This document shows positions 12,983 to 14,824 of a DNA stretch of 14,824 nucleotides, in pieces (the stretch's first letter is position 1; every line of letters starts with the position of its first letter). The stretch comes from CAVTZP01 sp964456815. GTDB taxonomy: Bacteria; Chloroflexota; Dehalococcoidia; Dehalococcoidales; BS750m-G39. The DNA is taken from assembly GCA_964456815.1 (NCBI GenBank), contig CAYWCO010000018.1:1-14824 (forward strand), written 5' to 3'. The position numbers were made by a program, and so were the translations under genes. The notes under the pieces were generated by a model. It saw nothing but the letters and a program-made list of their open reading frames with translations, was not told the DNA's origin and searched no databases.

Positions 12983-14176
12983 TTGACCGAGCAGATTATT
13001 GAAGAAATAGTGGCGGTTAAAGTAAATGAAGAGCATTGTAGCCGTTGTTCTATCTGTCGCTCCCTTTGCCCCTTTGACGCAATAACAAGGGATGCCGAAA
13101 CCGGCAATATCATTGTAGATGTAGAAAAGTGCCAGGTTTGTGGAATCTGCTACTCCGCCTGTCCGGCTAGAGCCATTGATACCATCTATTATGACCACGA
13201 CTCCCTGATTAGCTATCTGAAGAAGGCGAAGCAGGAGTATGGTAGCCAGGCGCTGGTTATTATGTGTAAGGGGAGCGCCCCTGACTTTGCTGAGGTAGAA
13301 AAGCTATTCGGGGTATCGAATTTTATCCCCCTCTCTGTCCCCTGCGTTGGTCGCATTGCTGATGAGATATTTCTAGAGGCTATAGAGATGGGGATAGGCA
13401 AGATCTATGTTCTTGCCTGTGATGAAGATTACTGCCGTTTTGAGCGGGGAAGCCCGCTCGCCGGGCGCAGGATACTGGCACTCAACCTGATGCTGGAGCA
13501 GCTCGGCTACGGAAAAGAAACTATAACCCTTAAGCGAAACAGCCTAAAGGTAAAGGTAGATAAAGACCTGTGCATCGCCTGTGGCAACTGCGTCTATTAC
13601 TGCCCCTATCATGCCCCCAAGCTGGAGAGTGAGGGGGGGATAAGCGTTGACCTGGATGCCTGCAGGGGCTGCGGCTTGTGCGTTGTTATGTGTCCCGCGT
13701 TTGCCCTGGAGCTGGAGAACTGGGAGAGGGAGCGTATTTCAACCCTGATTCCCCAGCTGCTGGCAGAGATGAAACCGCCAAAGCTCCTGGTATTTCGCTG
13801 CCAGTGGGCATTTTTCCCCCCGTTGAACGGGCAGCTAAGCCCCAATATCCGCTTTATAGATTTGCCCTGTGCGGCAAGGGTTGACCCCATTCATATCCTG
13901 GACGCCTTGCAAGGGGGCGCAGACGGTATTTTAGTCGTGGCTTGCTCCGAGGAGGACTGCAAGCAGGAGAAGGCGGGGGGGCAGGCGCAGCGCCTGGTGG
14001 CCAAATTAAAGGAAAGGCTGAGCCAGATAGGCTTTGAGGACAGGCTTCACTTCTGTTCAGTATCCCCGAGATACCCCGGGCAGGTGGAGGAGGAAATAGG
14101 GCAGTTTAGCCAGAGAATAAAAGAGCTTTCAAAGGGGGGAGGAAATGATAGTAACCGAACTAAAGCCTCTGGATGA
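12983..14176 (+). CDS. Duplicated ferredoxin/MvhD-like fusion protein
   Basis: A 397-residue protein made of two similar halves. Half 1 has two [4Fe-4S] motifs (Cys19/22/25/29 and Cys50/53/56/60) and an MvhD-like domain (about 86-180) with Cys95, Cys121, Cys146 and Cys151. Half 2 repeats this: Cys197/200/203/207, Cys227/230/233/237, then an MvhD-like domain (about 265-380) with Cys273, 296, 321 and 326. That is four [4Fe-4S] clusters plus two possible [2Fe-2S] sites, with no flavin-binding motif and no membrane helix. It starts with TTG at 12983 behind AAGGGGG. It resembles the ferredoxin and MvhD parts of HdrA/MvhD fusions but lacks HdrA. Flanked by mvhD and metV, it probably carries electrons from the hydrogenase to methylene-tetrahydrofolate reductase. 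Confidence 0.85.
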   Translation: MTEQIIEEIVAVKVNEEHCSRCSICRSLCPFDAITRDAETGNIIVDVEKCQVCGICYSACPARAIDTIYYDHDSLISYLKKAKQEYGSQALVIMCKGSAPDFAEVEKLFGVSNFIPLSVPCVGRIADEIFLEAIEMGIGKIYVLACDEDYCRFERGSPLAGRRILALNLMLEQLGYGKETITLKRNSLKVKVDKDLCIACGNCVYYCPYHAPKLESEGGISVDLDACRGCGLCVVMCPAFALELENWERERISTLIPQLLAEMKPPKLLVFRCQWAFFPPLNGQLSPNIRFIDLPCAARVDPIHILDALQGGADGILVVACSEEDCKQEKAGGQAQRLVAKLKERLSQIGFEDRLHFCSVSPRYPGQVEEEIGQFSQRIKELSKGGGNDSNRTKASG

Positions 14177-14786
14177 GATTTTAGACTCAATCTCCCCCTA
14201 TAGCAATATCCTGATTGCTGGCTGTGACGGTTGTACCCAGCCGCCGCGGGGTATAAGAGAGGCTAGTGCATTGAGCCAGTTGCTTGAGCTTGGTGGCAAG
14301 CAGAGGGGCAAGGATTTCAAATTTAAGGTGACCACGGTGGTGAAGCAGTGCGATTCCGTTTTAACCGCTTCGGCGCTCAAGCCCCAGATGGAGGGTGTGG
14401 ACGCGGTGCTATCTTTAGCCTGTGGCATCGGGCCGCAGATGGTGGCTGAGCTCTTCCCCGATATTCCCGTCATCCCGGCGCAAAATACCCATTTTATGGG
14501 GGAGGAGGAGAGGGAGGGTGGTATTCTGGAGGACAGGTGTACCGCCTGTGGCGATTGCCTCCTTGCCTTCACCGGTGGTATTTGCCCGATTACCAGGTGC
14601 GCTAAGGGGCTGCTTAACGGCGCCTGCGGCGGTGCTAGGGATGGCAAGTGCGAGATGGACCCGGAGAGAGACTGCGCCTGGGAACTTATCTTTGAGCGCT
14701 TGGAAAGGCTGGGCAAGCTAGACCGCCTCAAGGAATACCGTCCCCCCAGGAATTATCAGGCAAAGGCGTGGAGGCTGACGCCGTAA
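14145..14786 (+). CDS. metV: MetV, zinc/Fe-S partner of methylenetetrahydrofolate reductase
   Basis: A 213-residue protein of the MTHFR_C (MetV) family, the iron-sulfur partner of MetF in acetogens such as Moorella. The C-terminal Cys-rich region is diagnostic: CTACGDC (Cys132/135/138), GICPITRC (Cys147/152), LLNGACGG (Cys161) and Cys169/177. The N-terminal half has GCDGCTQPP (Cys27/30), Cys69 and Cys93 in a flavodoxin-like fold. It passes electrons to MetF for 5,10-methylene- to 5-methyl-tetrahydrofolate in the methyl branch of the Wood-Ljungdahl pathway. It starts inside the end of the preceding gene (32-bp overlap) behind GGGGGGAGGAA, so the two are translationally coupled. Confidence 0.92.
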   Translation: MIVTELKPLDEILDSISPYSNILIAGCDGCTQPPRGIREASALSQLLELGGKQRGKDFKFKVTTVVKQCDSVLTASALKPQMEGVDAVLSLACGIGPQMVAELFPDIPVIPAQNTHFMGEEEREGGILEDRCTACGDCLLAFTGGICPITRCAKGLLNGACGGARDGKCEMDPERDCAWELIFERLERLGKLDRLKEYRPPRNYQAKAWRLTP

Positions 14787-14801
14787 TAGTGGGGTAGGGA
14801 T

Positions 14802-14824
14802 ATGGTGCTGACCAGAGTGGGGAG
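14802..14824 (+). CDS. Start of a further gene, probably metF (partial)
   Basis: After MetV's stop, an ATG at 14802 follows the ribosome-binding-like GGGGTAGGGAT and opens a frame running off the window end, with the residues MVLTRVG visible. MetF proteins often begin this way, and metF normally stands beside metV, so 5,10-methylenetetrahydrofolate reductase is the likely product. Seven codons are too few to prove it. Confidence 0.45.

Noticed and set aside
14198..14731. A minus-strand open frame opposite metV
   Set aside because: Low-complexity Ser/Pro-rich product, while the plus strand carries the full MetV cysteine pattern.

Overview
The window reads as bacterial chromosome from an anaerobe of the Chloroflexota, most probably a Dehalococcoidia-like lineage. 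This is an inference from gene content (cytoplasmic Mvh-type [NiFe] hydrogenase, Wood-Ljungdahl methyl-branch proteins, LexA beside a DUF6504-type protein, bacterial PAC2) and from the GC-rich hairpin repeats between operons. No rRNA, tRNA or single-copy phylogenetic marker is present, so the taxonomy is tentative.

Layout: (1) 1-2065, plus strand: an intergenic repeat, a strong promoter that appears to give a leaderless mRNA, then two MaoC-fold (hot-dog) hydratase half-subunits and a short-chain dehydrogenase, together a likely acyl-CoA hydration/oxidation cassette. (2) 2071-8559, minus strand: lexA, a DUF6504-type protein, tldD, tldE (pmbA), a lipoprotein, then after another hairpin repeat a PAC2-family protein translationally coupled to a HEAT-repeat protein, and a GNAT acetyltransferase. 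lexA has a clear promoter whose -10 lies inside a 23-nt imperfect palindrome, and tldD has its own near-leaderless promoter. (3) 8560-9171, non-coding: a repeat element bounded by 13-bp inverted repeats, then a promoter and about 200 nt of potentially structured RNA. (4) 9172-end, plus strand: a tightly packed operon encoding the small and large subunits of a group-3 (Mvh/Vhu-like) [NiFe] hydrogenase, a NifU-type Fe-S scaffold, an FmdB-type zinc ribbon, the hydrogenase maturation protease, MvhD, an unusual 397-residue protein made of two copies of (two [4Fe-4S] clusters + MvhD-like domain), MetV, and the first codons of what is probably metF.

The most interesting feature is region 4. Hydrogenase, MvhD, a duplicated ferredoxin/MvhD electron conduit and MetV lie in one run with no HdrA, HdrB or HdrC in between. 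The arrangement suggests a complex that passes electrons from H2 to methylene-tetrahydrofolate reduction through a wire-like protein, instead of through the flavin-containing HdrA used in the better-known MetFV-HdrABC-MvhD and MvhADG-HdrABC complexes. A structured 5' leader with an attenuator-like hairpin and U-run precedes the operon. The two leaderless promoters share the same hexamers and spacing (TTGACA, 18 nt, TAAACT).
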